A stretch of 55,870 bases of DNA from Planctomycetia bacterium (GCA_030527185.1 JAUNBF010000019.1:1-55870); one strand, 5' to 3'; counted from the stretch's first letter, positions 36,350 to 46,119 are shown. Notes: generated from the sequence alone by a model not told the origin. Numbers and translations: made by a program.

Positions 36350-39300
36350 AACTGAAATTTCAGAACCTCAATTCTCTGGCGGGTTTATGGGAAATTGACT
36401 TCACTCATGAGGCGTATCTCCAAAATGGACTTTTCGTCATTACCGGGCCGACGGGAGCGGGAAAAACGACGATTCTCGACGCGCTGACACTGGCACTTTA
36501 CGGACAGACGGTGCGGCTGGACAAAATCACGCAGAGCCGAAACGAAATCATGTCGAAGCACACGCGGGAATGTATGGCGGAAGTCCATTTTGAAATCCAC
36601 GGCACGTCGTACTTCAGTCGTTGGGAACAGCGTGCTTCCCCCAAAGGAAAATTGCAACCATTGAAAAAACAGTTTGGCACTTGCGACGGCCGATTTATTT
36701 GGACGAAAAATGTCGAGGCGGAAGTGAAGCGAGTGATCGGACTGGAATTTTCGCAGTTTCGACAGTCGATCATGTTGGCACAGAATGGTTTTGCGGCATT
36801 CCTGAATGCGGATGTGCAGCAGCGAAAAGAGATTTTGGAAAAAATCACCTCGACGGAACATTTCAAGTCGCTTGCCAGATCCATTCTGGAAAAAAAGGGG
36901 TTGGAGGAAAGGAAATTTCAGGAACTTCAACAGAAAATGGAGGCCATTTCGCTGCTGGACGAGGCGAAAGTGGCGGAAATGAAGGGGGATTATGCCTGGT
37001 ACCGAACGTGGCTGGAAAAAGAGATGCCTGTTTGGGAGGGGCGGTTGAGGGAAATTCTCTCCTGGATGGCGGAGACGGAGAAGGCTCAGAAACAGTACGA
37101 CGAATTGCTTCTGGAAAAGGAAGTTTTGGAGAAGGCGTGGGAAACCTTTCAGCCAGAGCGGATTCGGTTGGAAAAGGCGCTGCGGGCACAAAAAGTTCGG
37201 GAAATTTACCTGCGACAAAAAGATTTGCAAAAAACGACGGAAAATTTGGCTCAAGCCATCCAGAATTCGGAAAAAAACCTTCAAACAGGGAACGCTGATT
37301 TACAGAAAAGTCTTGAAAATTGGGAACTTGCGAAACAGTCGCTGGAAAAGGAACGGCAGGAAGCATCGCAGTGGGAGGAAGTGTTTCAGGAAGTGGAAAA
37401 ATTGGATGGACAAATTCAAAATGCTCAACGGCAATGGGAAGAGACTCGGACGAAACTTTTGAAAACAAGCGAACTCCATCAAAAAATGGAAGAAAAATGC
37501 CGAAATCTTCAGCAAAAACGTATCCAACAGGAAGAAAAAAAGGCCAGTTTGCAGAAGTATCTGGAGGAACATGCTTCCGACGCGCCGTTGGTGCAGGAAT
37601 TCAGTGGAATCGAAATTCTGATTCAGCAACTGGAATCTTTCCGAACCCGTGAATTGGAAACGCTCGAAAAGGCTTATCGACAGAAGACCTTGAAAATTTG
37701 GGAGTTAGGAGAATTGCAGGAAGTCTGTCAAGAGGCGGAAAAAACGTATGAGGAAACGAAAGCGGCGTATGAAACCCATCAAAAAGAACTTTTGCCGTCG
37801 CAGTGGTTCTCGCTTCAGGAGGAGATAAAACGGATAGAGACGTTTCGAGAGTGCTTGAAAAATCTGGCTCAAACGGAAAAGGAGTGGAGGGAGGGAAACG
37901 TGGCGTTGGCGGCCTGGGAAAAGGAGCGTCATGAGAAAAAAGTTGCCAGGGAAATGTTGGAAAAGGAATTTCGGCAGCTTCAAGAAACACGATTGCAGGC
38001 TGAAAAACAGCGTTCCTGGGAAGCGCATCGACAAGCATTGACACCGGGGATGCCCTGTCCATTGTGTGGTTCGCTGGAACATCCGTGGGAGGAAAATGTG
38101 GGAGAAGACTTTTCCGAAGATGCGTTGGAAATTTTGCGCAAAGAAGAGAAGGAACTGGAAGAAAAACGGATTTTCCTGGAAGTCGAAGAAAAAGATTTGG
38201 CTCGCCGGATAGAGAACCTGCCCGTGGAATCGTGGGAAAGGGAACGGGAAAAACTGACCGAAAGAAGGGGGGAATTTTTGCGAAATTGGGGATGGTCGGA
38301 AACGTGGCCGCCGGAGGAAGTGGAAAGGCACCTGTTGCAGAAGGAGTCGGAATGTGCCGCCGCGAGGGATCGGTGGAACACCTGGCAGGAGACCTCCGCG
38401 TCGCTGGAACAGGCCAGGCAGGATGCGGAAAAAGCATTTCGCGAAAAGAAGGAAATCCTGGTTCTTCTTACTCCATGGGAGGAGAAGAAAAAACAGTTTC
38501 ATCAGGATGAAGACGCTCTGAAACAGAAAATCGCTCCTTTTTGCGCGACGGAAATGGGGGAGAACGCGGTCGATTGGCTGGCATTGGGAGAGATGCTCCG
38601 AATTCGCTGCGAAAAGTGGCAGGAATCGGAGAAAAATTTCCGGCAGGTGGAAACGGAACTCCATGAAAAACAGCAGGAGCTGGTGGAAATGACGCAGACC
38701 TGTCGGCTTTTGGCGGAACAAGTCACGGAACTTCGGAAACAGGAATCCGAGGAGAAGGAAATGCTGGCAAAACAGCGGCAGAAACGTCGGGAACGTTTCG
38801 GGGAAAAGGTTCTGGCCGAGGAACGCCAAAAATTGCAGGAACGTTTGCACAAGGCAGTGCAAAAAGTTGCGGATGGCGAGAAGGAAATAGCGCTGATTCA
38901 ACAGCGAATAACGACAGAAACGGAGTTGCAAAAAGAGAATGAGAAACGTCTGAAAAAAATGCAAGTGGAAAAAGCAATGGTCCAGACGCAGTGGACGCAA
39001 GAGCTTGAGAATGAAGGATTTGCGAATGAAGACGAATTCCGGGAAGCATTTTTGGAAGCCACCGTTTTAGAGACCTTGCAGAAAGAGCAAACCGAACTCA
39101 CCAAACGCCAGAATCAGTGGCAGGGAAAATGGACGCAAAATGAACAAAATCGTGCCCATTTGCGACAAACTTGCCCCACCCGACGAAGCCGTGAGGCCAT
39201 TTCGCGTAAAGAAAAAATGTACCGGGAGGTTCGGACGCAATGGACGGAAAAAAAGGCGGTTTTGGCCAGACAGTTGGCGGAAAATGAAGCCCGAAAAGAG

Positions 39301-39882
39301 GAGGCCGAAGCACAGCAAAAGGTATTTCTCGCTCAAAAGAAAGAGTGGGAGCGTTGGCAGTTGCTCTACGAATGCGTGGGGGCGGCGGATGGTAAAGGGA
39401 ACGACTCGTTTACCAGTTTTGCGCAAAACCTCGTTTTTGGGATTTTGCTGGATCATGCCAACGAACAATTGGCGTATCTTTCGCCTCGGTATCGACTTTG
39501 CCTGGAAGCGGACAAGATGTTGGAAATTTACCTGGCCGACACCTTTCATCAGGGAATCACCCGTCCGGCTGCGAATCTTTCGGGAGGGGAGACGTTTCTG
39601 GTTAGTCTGGCGTTGGCACTTGGTCTGACGCGGATGGTGAGTCGGGAAATTCAGATACACTCTTTTTTCCTGGACGAAGGTTTCGGCACATTGGACGAAC
39701 ACTCGCTCCATCGGGCATTGGAAGCGTTGAAACGGTATCAGACGCAAGGGAAATCCGAGAAACTCATCGGCATTATTTCGCATGTGGAAACGTTGAAAGA
39801 ACAGATCGAAACGAAGATAGAAGTGACCCCGGTTTCGCCGGGAATTAGCGTCCTGAAAGGGCCTGGCGTCCAAAGATTGTAA
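36337..39882 (+). CDS. sbcC: exonuclease SbcC, SMC-like ATPase
   Basis: 1,181 residues from a GTG start inside sbcD. Walker A GPTGAGKTTILDALTLALYG begins at residue 37. Two long coiled-coil arms flank the zinc-hook CPLC (C574-C577, in GMPCPLCGSLEHP). The C-terminal lobe has the ABC signature NLSGGETFLVSLALALGLT and Walker B FFLDEGFGTLDE. It is the Rad50-type partner of SbcD, somewhat longer than the E. coli protein because of the coiled coils. The long minus-strand open frames under it are artefacts of codon bias. Confidence 0.97.
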   Translation: MRLLKLKFQNLNSLAGLWEIDFTHEAYLQNGLFVITGPTGAGKTTILDALTLALYGQTVRLDKITQSRNEIMSKHTRECMAEVHFEIHGTSYFSRWEQRASPKGKLQPLKKQFGTCDGRFIWTKNVEAEVKRVIGLEFSQFRQSIMLAQNGFAAFLNADVQQRKEILEKITSTEHFKSLARSILEKKGLEERKFQELQQKMEAISLLDEAKVAEMKGDYAWYRTWLEKEMPVWEGRLREILSWMAETEKAQKQYDELLLEKEVLEKAWETFQPERIRLEKALRAQKVREIYLRQKDLQKTTENLAQAIQNSEKNLQTGNADLQKSLENWELAKQSLEKERQEASQWEEVFQEVEKLDGQIQNAQRQWEETRTKLLKTSELHQKMEEKCRNLQQKRIQQEEKKASLQKYLEEHASDAPLVQEFSGIEILIQQLESFRTRELETLEKAYRQKTLKIWELGELQEVCQEAEKTYEETKAAYETHQKELLPSQWFSLQEEIKRIETFRECLKNLAQTEKEWREGNVALAAWEKERHEKKVAREMLEKEFRQLQETRLQAEKQRSWEAHRQALTPGMPCPLCGSLEHPWEENVGEDFSEDALEILRKEEKELEEKRIFLEVEEKDLARRIENLPVESWEREREKLTERRGEFLRNWGWSETWPPEEVERHLLQKESECAAARDRWNTWQETSASLEQARQDAEKAFREKKEILVLLTPWEEKKKQFHQDEDALKQKIAPFCATEMGENAVDWLALGEMLRIRCEKWQESEKNFRQVETELHEKQQELVEMTQTCRLLAEQVTELRKQESEEKEMLAKQRQKRRERFGEKVLAEERQKLQERLHKAVQKVADGEKEIALIQQRITTETELQKENEKRLKKMQVEKAMVQTQWTQELENEGFANEDEFREAFLEATVLETLQKEQTELTKRQNQWQGKWTQNEQNRAHLRQTCPTRRSREAISRKEKMYREVRTQWTEKKAVLARQLAENEARKEEAEAQQKVFLAQKKEWERWQLLYECVGAADGKGNDSFTSFAQNLVFGILLDHANEQLAYLSPRYRLCLEADKMLEIYLADTFHQGITRPAANLSGGETFLVSLALALGLTRMVSREIQIHSFFLDEGFGTLDEHSLHRALEALKRYQTQGKSEKLIGIISHVETLKEQIETKIEVTPVSPGISVLKGPGVQRL

Positions 39883-39911
39883 CCGAAAAAGCCCGAAAAA
39901 AGGAGCTAAAA

Positions 39912-41861
39912 ATGTGGATTCGTAAGATATTGTGGGGACTCCCTTTCTGTCTGGTGGGTTGGGGATGGGCGGAAGAAAATCCTTCGTGGGACAATGTTCA
40001 AAAAGAGGTGACGAAAACGTTGATTCTGGAGGAAAAATCGTTGCTCTCCTGGCAGGCGGAGTTGCGGGAAAAGCAGGACAGGTCGCGGGAGGAAGAGATG
40101 TTTTTCCTCTCCCTTTCTCTGCGAGCCAAAAAAACGGACGATGCCCTGCAAGCCATGGAGAACATGCCGGCGTTTTCCCAATCCCCATTTCTGGAGGTGT
40201 GGGGTTATCTCCATTTTGCGAAAAGTTGTCGAAACTACCGCGTGATTCGGGCACTTTGCGAACGTTTTCCTCTGGAAGCGGCACAATCTGGAAGCGATCT
40301 GGGGAGTACGGAATATTTCGGCGATGTTATGGAAACATGGAGCGAAACGCGGAAGGCACAATGGCTACACGAACGTTTTCTGCAAACAGAGTCAAAGGAA
40401 GAAGTAAAAAATCTCTTTTCCATTACTCCCTCTTCTTTCTGGGGGGAACGTTGGCTTGAGCAACTCTATTCCATGGGGGCGTGGCTGCCCACACTGGAAA
40501 GGTTCCGAAAAGAGGCGATTGCCTCGCGTGAATATGAGGATTTTATCTGGTATTTACGCTGTGTCTGGCAATTTCGATTCCAACCGGAATTTGCCAAGGG
40601 ACAACGTGACTGGGAATGGCTGAAAGAGTTGCCTGATTGGTCTCTTGCGACGCAAAATAGCGGTATCGCTTCCCAATTCTGGACACTGGAGGAGTATGAG
40701 TTGGCCATTCCATATTATCGAAAAGCTCTGAAATTGGAAATCACGGAAGAGGAAGTGAAAACGCATCTGACGAAGCTCGTTTCCGCGATGATGCCTGCGG
40801 AAAAACTCGTCGCCCTCTACCACGCCGAGATTTATCAGAGACTGGCAGAGTGTTATCAGAAACTGGATAAAAAAACGGAAGCCCAGGAAGCGATGCTTCA
40901 AAATCGGAAGATTTGTGAGGCATTTGGTTTACTTCCCAACGCCTGGTTTGCTGGGGCGACTCAGGCTTTTACCGGACAACGGGTTGTCGAACAGGAAATC
41001 CTGCAAAAGGAAGAAAAGAATGAAAACAGTCCGGCTTACTGGCTGGAACGGGCGGATTATTACCGTGGCAGAAAGGAAAGGCACCTCGAAAAAGAGGCTC
41101 TGGAAAAAGGGCTGGCACTCTGTGAGCCGGAGAAAATGGTAAAAACCATCGTGCGGGAAAAGGTGCCCCACCTCGACATCAGGAACGATTGGACATCGTA
41201 TCGTCGGCAATTTTTATGGTATTTGACCAAACTCCTTTTTGACGAAAATCAGCATGAAGTGGCTACAAAACTCCTGCTCGACGAAATGCAGCGATTTCCC
41301 CACGGTGAGACCGGAAAAAGTGCCGCTCGAATTTTTGCTTGTGATTTTCCCAGGTTTATCCTGGAAAAGAACGATATTTTCTGGGATTGGCTCGACGCAC
41401 AGGAAAAGTGGGAACATACGGAGGAACGACTGGTCGGGGCACTGTTGAGACGATTTCCGCCGCCCAAACGTCCTGAAGCCATGGAACGGATGGAAAAAAT
41501 GGCTCTGAAACCAGACGCCTCCGCCACCCGATGTGCAATTTTGGGTTGGGTCGAAAATCGGATGGGGGAACCGCAGCGAAGTATCCCACTGCTCGAAACC
41601 GCCCGGCAGCGTGCCAAAGAACAGAATGATCCACAGACTTGGGAGACGGCCAGCGTGACGCTCTTTGAATCGTATCTCGATATTGGGGACTGGCAAAACG
41701 CGGAGAAAATCTTTCCTGATACCATGCCCCGCCTCACCTATGAAGAACAACCACAATGGCTCCGTCGTGTGGCCGATTGTGCGGAAAAAGAGGGTTATGC
41801 CGATGACGCAAAACGTATCTGGCGAAGGCTGAAAAACGTCACACTCTGCTGGGAGGAGTGA
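39912..41861 (+). CDS. secreted TPR-like repeat protein
   Basis: 649 residues; ATG preceded by AAAGGAG. Signal peptide of about 20 residues ending in GWGWAEE. The rest is helical with TPR-like pairs (LEEYELAIPYYRKALKLE, YQRLAECYQKLDKKTEAQEA, RSIPLLETARQRAKEQND, WETASVTLFESYLDIGDWQN). TPR exoproteins usually hold protein complexes at the envelope; the partner is unknown. It starts 29 bases after sbcC and may be read from the same transcript, although the functions look unrelated. Confidence 0.7.
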   Translation: MWIRKILWGLPFCLVGWGWAEENPSWDNVQKEVTKTLILEEKSLLSWQAELREKQDRSREEEMFFLSLSLRAKKTDDALQAMENMPAFSQSPFLEVWGYLHFAKSCRNYRVIRALCERFPLEAAQSGSDLGSTEYFGDVMETWSETRKAQWLHERFLQTESKEEVKNLFSITPSSFWGERWLEQLYSMGAWLPTLERFRKEAIASREYEDFIWYLRCVWQFRFQPEFAKGQRDWEWLKELPDWSLATQNSGIASQFWTLEEYELAIPYYRKALKLEITEEEVKTHLTKLVSAMMPAEKLVALYHAEIYQRLAECYQKLDKKTEAQEAMLQNRKICEAFGLLPNAWFAGATQAFTGQRVVEQEILQKEEKNENSPAYWLERADYYRGRKERHLEKEALEKGLALCEPEKMVKTIVREKVPHLDIRNDWTSYRRQFLWYLTKLLFDENQHEVATKLLLDEMQRFPHGETGKSAARIFACDFPRFILEKNDIFWDWLDAQEKWEHTEERLVGALLRRFPPPKRPEAMERMEKMALKPDASATRCAILGWVENRMGEPQRSIPLLETARQRAKEQNDPQTWETASVTLFESYLDIGDWQNAEKIFPDTMPRLTYEEQPQWLRRVADCAEKEGYADDAKRIWRRLKNVTLCWEE

Positions 41862-41883
41862 TGTGATGGAAAAGTTTTCCCCA

Positions 41884-41922
41884 CTTCCGGCTGCCGAAAT
41901 CCTGAATTTTTTTTGCCGGAAG
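41884..41922. repeat. inverted repeat after the TPR gene
   Basis: CTTCCGGC (41884-41891) and GCCGGAAG (41915-41922), perfect 8-base arms with a 23-base T-rich loop; possible weak terminator. Confidence 0.4.
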
Positions 41923-41951
41923 CGGAAAATTTTTCCTAACCGCCACGAGCC

Positions 41952-42000
41952 GTCTGGAAAATGACAAATTCGGTTTTTTTCCAGACACTTTTCTTTTTTG
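41952..42000 (+). terminator. hairpin with T-rich tail, probable terminator of the TPR transcript
   Basis: Perfect 10-base arms GTCTGGAAAA (41952-41961) and TTTTCCAGAC (41977-41986), followed by a T-rich stretch. A TACAAT at 42001 could start the next transcript. Confidence 0.5.
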
Positions 42001-42117
42001 TACAATAGTGCGGGCCGATACACATGGAAAAGCATACTCGTTCTCTCCCACTTTCCACACGGTGGAGATTTTCCAGGAATGAGCCATCCGGTTGGATTTT
42101 TCAAGTAAGGTTTCACC

Positions 42118-42300
42118 ATGAGTACGACGACATCGGAAGTAGACTATCTGCAAGAACTCGCCCAGCGTCACGACGAAATGATGCAGGAATTGGATAAACT
42201 GGAAGAAAAAATCGAAGGAATCCTCGGCGGCTATCTCGATAAAATTACCAAGGTTTCTGAAAAAATGGAGAAAATTCAACTTTTTGAGGAGGAGAAATAA
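42118..42300 (+). CDS. 60-residue coiled-coil protein at the head of the GHKL cassette
   Basis: ATG 42118 with TAAGG 8 nt upstream; stop TAA 42298-42300. The whole sequence after residue 8 has heptad spacing (LQELAQRHDEMMQELDKLEE, KIEGILGGYLDKITKVSEKM) and is acidic. I recognise no family. It is separated from the ATPase gene by 181 bases that hold another promoter, so it may be an independent gene or a small regulator of the cassette. Confidence 0.6.
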   Translation: MSTTTSEVDYLQELAQRHDEMMQELDKLEEKIEGILGGYLDKITKVSEKMEKIQLFEEEK

Positions 42301-42392
42301 ACCGTATTTTTTTCTTAAAAAATCTTTTAGGGAGAGGCTTTCGATAAAAATTTCGGGTAATCAGTCTCTCCTTCTTGAAGTTTTCCCACCAC

Positions 42393-42421
42393 TTGACAGG
42401 GGAATCCCCCTGAATTAAGAT
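42393..42421 (+). promoter_or_regulatory. promoter of the GHKL cassette with palindrome in the spacer
   Basis: TTGACA (42393-42398), 17 nt, TAAGAT (42416-42421). The spacer begins with the symmetrical AGGGGAATCCCCCT (42398-42411), an operator candidate. Start codon 60 bases downstream. Confidence 0.6.
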
Positions 42422-42481
42422 AAAAGGGGTATAGATTTTCAGCATACGGGTAACTTTTTTCTTCCGGCGGGCAAACCTTCC

Positions 42482-44488
42482 ATGAATGAGCATCTTTTTC
42501 AGGGTGATTGGCATTTTCCACTTCAACGTCCCGACTCCGAACGACAAAATCCAACTTACGAGAATTTGTTTTATGATCAAACGACTTCCGGTAAAGATGG
42601 TAAAGAGACTTTTCCCAAACTGCATTCTCTCATTCGTGAATCTGTCCAGAATTCTTTGGATGCACGGCAAAAAGGGGAAGATCACGTCCACGTCATTTTC
42701 CGAATCCAGACGATGGACAATACCGAGGAAACGAGGGAGTCGTTGCACACGCTTTTTCAAAGGCTCACTTCCCCTTTGCAGGATGGTTTTCATGTGGAAT
42801 GGGAAGATGTCATGGCCTCCCCCATAAAAACGCTCGTTTACGAGGACTACCACACACGCGGCTTGGAAGGGGATGTTGGTTTATTCCATCCTCCTCAAAA
42901 TCGAGAAATTCCTGAAGATTTTTTCTGGTTTTGGCGTAACTCCGGTGAGAGTGATAAACAAGGGCAACTGGGACGCTGGGGGGTAGGGAAAACGATTTTT
43001 AATGTGGCCAGTAAAGTTCATGCTCGATTAGGGGTCAGTTGTCGCCAGTCGGATCGAAAACGTTCCCTGATGGGAAAAGTGATGATGAAAATTCATTTTT
43101 ACGAAGGAAAGGAATATGAGGCCTTTGGGACTTGGTGTCGGTTTGACGAGAACGTGGGAAAAAACGTCCCCCTGCCTGTAGAATCGGAAGAAACCATAGC
43201 CGCTTTTTGTCAATTTTGGAATATTCAGCGTGAGGAACCGGGACTCTCGGTGGTGGTTCCATTTCTGCGTGAGGGGATTGAGGCGGAAGGGATTTTGAAC
43301 ACGTTGATGAGTAACTTTTTCATCAAAATTTTACGGGGAGAGTTGACCGCGGAAATTATCGATGGAAAATCGCAATTTCAAGTCTGTCGGGAAACATGGG
43401 ATGCCCTGCTGCCTCGTTGCGAAACGGAACTTCAGGCAAAACTTCATTTTGTTCGGCAAATACTGGAAAACAAGCCACCTCTTTATTGCATGGAATGGAA
43501 GGAAAAACGTGTCCCAGAATATGAGGATTTGAAAAAATATTGGGAAAAGGAACACTCGGAAATTCGGGAAAAATTTCTTCGCAAAGACCCCTTGGCTTTT
43601 CGTTTTTCCTTGGTTTTGCCCCATCGGAATGGTGATTGCCGAGGAATGTTGGATGTTTATCTGCAAGCCTCAGACCCCAACACCAAAAACGAAACATTCT
43701 TTGTCCGAGAGGGAATGCTCATTCAAAAAGGGAAAAGCAAAAAACATTTTATGGGTCTGGTTTTGGTAGAACAGGATTCCTCTGAAAATCGGATGTCGGA
43801 TTTTCTCGGCGATTCCGAAAACCCTTCTCATGATGGATGGAATCGTACCAATCCCCAATTGGAAGCAAAAGGATGGAAAAATTCTCGAAGTCGTATTGAT
43901 TTTATTTTAGGCATTACGAATTTTTTGGAAAGATTTCTGGAAAAACCTTCTGGAGAAATATCGGAAAATATTCTGGAACCGTTTTTTTCTTTGGAGGTAC
44001 CTGATAAGAAAAGTTCTTTTTCCGGCACGTTTGAAAGGAAAAAAATTCCTGAGCGTTTTCCGCCAACCAAATACAGTTGGTATTATTTGGAGAAAAAAAA
44101 GAAAAAAGGAGGTTTTCGGCTTGCGTCTCGAAACCCTCTTCAAATTCCAGAAAAAGCACGATTGAAAATTCAGGTTGCCTACGATATTCCGCAGGGAAAT
44201 CCCTTTAAAAGCTGGACACCTCTGGACTTCCATTTCATAACCTTCCAGAGAAATAAATTGGCATTGAATAAGTCTTTTCGCTACAAAAGGGAAAATGTGG
44301 AGTGGATTCCTCTCGAAGGAACACCGCCAGGAAACGAGATTGTTTTGCAAATCAAGGATCGTTCCCAGCCTTTTTATTTTGAAATGACGGGTTTTCAAAA
44401 AAATCGAGACATTTGCGTGGAAATTTCAGACATTTCGTCGGAAGAAAGGAACGTGGAAGAGGAGCCTGTGGAGGTCAGAATTTTATGA
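42482..44488 (+). CDS. GHKL-family ATPase, core of a putative defence-type cassette
   Basis: 668 residues. GHKL (gyrase/Hsp90/MutL-like) ATP-binding motifs: N-box LIRESVQNSLDAR with E53 and N57; G1-like VYEDYHTRGLEGD (about 119-131), where E/D replaces the usual D-x-G-x-G; G2 GRWGVGKTIFNVAS (164-177) as an ATP-lid glycine motif. The remaining 480 residues have no recognised domain. There is no kinase, topoisomerase or MutL C-terminal domain, so it is not one of the housekeeping members. GHKL ATPases of this kind occur in several anti-phage gene sets, which with the coupled partners suggests a defence role (inference). The stop overlaps the next start as ATGA. The cassette is A+T-richer than the flanking chromosomal genes. 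Confidence 0.7.
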   Translation: MNEHLFQGDWHFPLQRPDSERQNPTYENLFYDQTTSGKDGKETFPKLHSLIRESVQNSLDARQKGEDHVHVIFRIQTMDNTEETRESLHTLFQRLTSPLQDGFHVEWEDVMASPIKTLVYEDYHTRGLEGDVGLFHPPQNREIPEDFFWFWRNSGESDKQGQLGRWGVGKTIFNVASKVHARLGVSCRQSDRKRSLMGKVMMKIHFYEGKEYEAFGTWCRFDENVGKNVPLPVESEETIAAFCQFWNIQREEPGLSVVVPFLREGIEAEGILNTLMSNFFIKILRGELTAEIIDGKSQFQVCRETWDALLPRCETELQAKLHFVRQILENKPPLYCMEWKEKRVPEYEDLKKYWEKEHSEIREKFLRKDPLAFRFSLVLPHRNGDCRGMLDVYLQASDPNTKNETFFVREGMLIQKGKSKKHFMGLVLVEQDSSENRMSDFLGDSENPSHDGWNRTNPQLEAKGWKNSRSRIDFILGITNFLERFLEKPSGEISENILEPFFSLEVPDKKSSFSGTFERKKIPERFPPTKYSWYYLEKKKKKGGFRLASRNPLQIPEKARLKIQVAYDIPQGNPFKSWTPLDFHFITFQRNKLALNKSFRYKRENVEWIPLEGTPPGNEIVLQIKDRSQPFYFEMTGFQKNRDICVEISDISSEERNVEEEPVEVRIL

Positions 44489-45270
44489 AAAGCAGAATCA
44501 ATTTTACCATGCGGCAAAAAATTCGACAGAGTGATATTTCCATCACCGTGAATCCTGATCCGGGAAATCCTTTTCAAATTACGTTGGAGCATTTGGACGA
44601 TTATTCTTTTCCCAAAAAATCTTTGGTTGTTATTGAGGTAACATCTTCTGGGAACTATTACGTTCAACGATGGGAATTGGAGGGAACTCTGGGTGAGCAT
44701 CTTCGCGGGAATCGGAAGGAGTTTCCTGATGGAGGTGTCTTTTTTCAAGGAACACTTCCTGAATTTCAAGTCAAAAATTTTCTTTTTACCATTAAAATTG
44801 TCGATACCAGCGAAGAAATTGGAAAAATTTTAGGCATTGCCCATGTTCGCGTGAGAAAGGAAAAGGATACGCTTCAAAAAAAGACCGCCATTATTTCTGA
44901 GAAAGCCGATCTGGGTCCTGAATTATGGAAAGTCAAGGTGGACAGAAATTTTGGCGTTTCTTTGCTGTGGAATCAAAAATACCCAACTTTTCCCAATGAA
45001 TTGAACACGAACCGCAAACTTCAGGCCATCCTTTTGCCTGTCATCTTACGGACGGCTTTGTTACAACTTGGTCTGGAAGGTCTGACCGAGGAGGAAGACG
45101 CCGACGAAGAAAATCAACTGCAATATTTTTGGAATTTTGCCAAAAAATATTCGTCCCAGGAGCCTCCATCCAGCGAAAATTCCGAGGAATATCTTGACTG
45201 GGTGGATGCGGTTGTGGAGGAATACTCCCGACAAAAAGTCCTGGGATTGGAAGAATGGGAGAAATCGTGA
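44485..45270 (+). CDS. unrecognised middle protein of the GHKL cassette
   Basis: 261 residues from ATG 44485, overlapping the ATPase stop (ATGA). An in-frame start at 44413 would overlap further and is less likely. The N-terminal half is beta-rich (ISITVNPDPGNPFQITLEHL, NYYVQRWELEG), the C-terminal half helical (LQAILLPVILRTALLQLGLE) with an acidic loop. No catalytic motif found. It may be a structural or sensor subunit that joins the ATPase to the third protein. Confidence 0.6.
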   Translation: MKSRINFTMRQKIRQSDISITVNPDPGNPFQITLEHLDDYSFPKKSLVVIEVTSSGNYYVQRWELEGTLGEHLRGNRKEFPDGGVFFQGTLPEFQVKNFLFTIKIVDTSEEIGKILGIAHVRVRKEKDTLQKKTAIISEKADLGPELWKVKVDRNFGVSLLWNQKYPTFPNELNTNRKLQAILLPVILRTALLQLGLEGLTEEEDADEENQLQYFWNFAKKYSSQEPPSSENSEEYLDWVDAVVEEYSRQKVLGLEEWEKS

Positions 45271-46016
45271 TGCTTTTACGACGCTTGAATGATCGGGGAA
45301 TAGAGGTTTTTCGCCAGAATTTAGCCGCCTGCCGCCTTCAACCGGAGATGGATATTTCCGATTGGCGGAAACTCCTGGAGGATAAAAAACATACCGAGAT
45401 ATACCCTGGTTCTTTGGAAGTCGAGCCGAAGACGTTTACATGGCGACGAGAGGCGGCGGAGTATTTGCATAAACTTTTTCAGGACGTTCCGTCCATGGAT
45501 CTGGAGCTGGACGCAGGTGTTTGGAGTTGGCTTTCCCTGTATTATTTTGACTCGGTTTGTCCGAAAGGTCTTTCGGGAAGAAGAGTTCTTGCGGACAGTA
45601 GTTATCTCCTGTATACGGGAAAAAATGAGATGGCTCAACGGGAAAAATATCGCCATTTCCTTTTTTCATCGTGGAATATTCTGCGTATTTTCCCGGAACA
45701 TAACCGTATTTGGTTGGACAGCTCGGTTTCTACCCTTACAGCGATATTCAATGAAGTTTTTAAGCGACTTGTTTTTTTACGGATTCCCTGCATGGGGGAA
45801 GTGATCGAAAAATTATATTGGGATTCCGCCACTGGTAAATTACGTCCCGATATTATCAATACCAATAAAACCAAAATTCGGAAAGGAGACCTTACCACCC
45901 GTTTGCCAGCCTGTCTGCGACAGTTGGAGTTGACTTACGATTTGCAGATACTTTCCGCCGATGCTTTAATTACACTGTTGGGCGAAGAATTTCTGCCGGA
46001 AAATATCGGTAAATAA
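45270..46016 (+). CDS. third protein of the GHKL cassette, DUF6339-like
   Basis: 248 residues from ATG 45270 (TGATG overlap with the previous stop, GGGAG upstream); an in-frame ATG at 45255 is possible. Landmarks: LELDAGVWSWLSLYYFDSV, then a basic REKYRHFLFSSWNILRIFPE, and TTRLPACLRQLELTYDLQIL near the end. From memory this resembles the DUF6339 family, which I could not check. No nuclease or protease signature is obvious, so the effector of the system is not identified. The transcript ends at a hairpin at 46077-46106. Confidence 0.6.
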   Translation: MLLRRLNDRGIEVFRQNLAACRLQPEMDISDWRKLLEDKKHTEIYPGSLEVEPKTFTWRREAAEYLHKLFQDVPSMDLELDAGVWSWLSLYYFDSVCPKGLSGRRVLADSSYLLYTGKNEMAQREKYRHFLFSSWNILRIFPEHNRIWLDSSVSTLTAIFNEVFKRLVFLRIPCMGEVIEKLYWDSATGKLRPDIINTNKTKIRKGDLTTRLPACLRQLELTYDLQILSADALITLLGEEFLPENIGK

Positions 46017-46076
46017 GAACGTTGGAAAAGTGTGGATACGGAGGAAAGACCAGGCGGAGAACGTCGAAAAGGAGAA

Positions 46077-46106
46077 AACGAGAGGAGAATGATTCTCCTT
46101 CTCGTT
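46077..46106. terminator. bidirectional hairpin between convergent genes
   Basis: AACGAGA-GGAGAAT-G-ATTCTCC-TTCTCGTT with one bulged base. It lies between the plus-strand cassette and the minus-strand surface cluster; on the minus strand it is followed by a short T run. Confidence 0.6.
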
Positions 46107-46119
46107 CGAGGGATTCTCT

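Noticed and set aside
37705..39000. 431-codon minus-strand open frame inside sbcC
   Set aside because: It lies wholly under the coiled-coil coding sequence of sbcC, has no start signals and is dominated by F/L/R from antisense of K/E-rich coils: a shadow frame.
39067..40284. 405-codon minus-strand open frame across the sbcC/TPR boundary
   Set aside because: Overlaps two well-supported genes, no motif, composition typical of an antisense frame.
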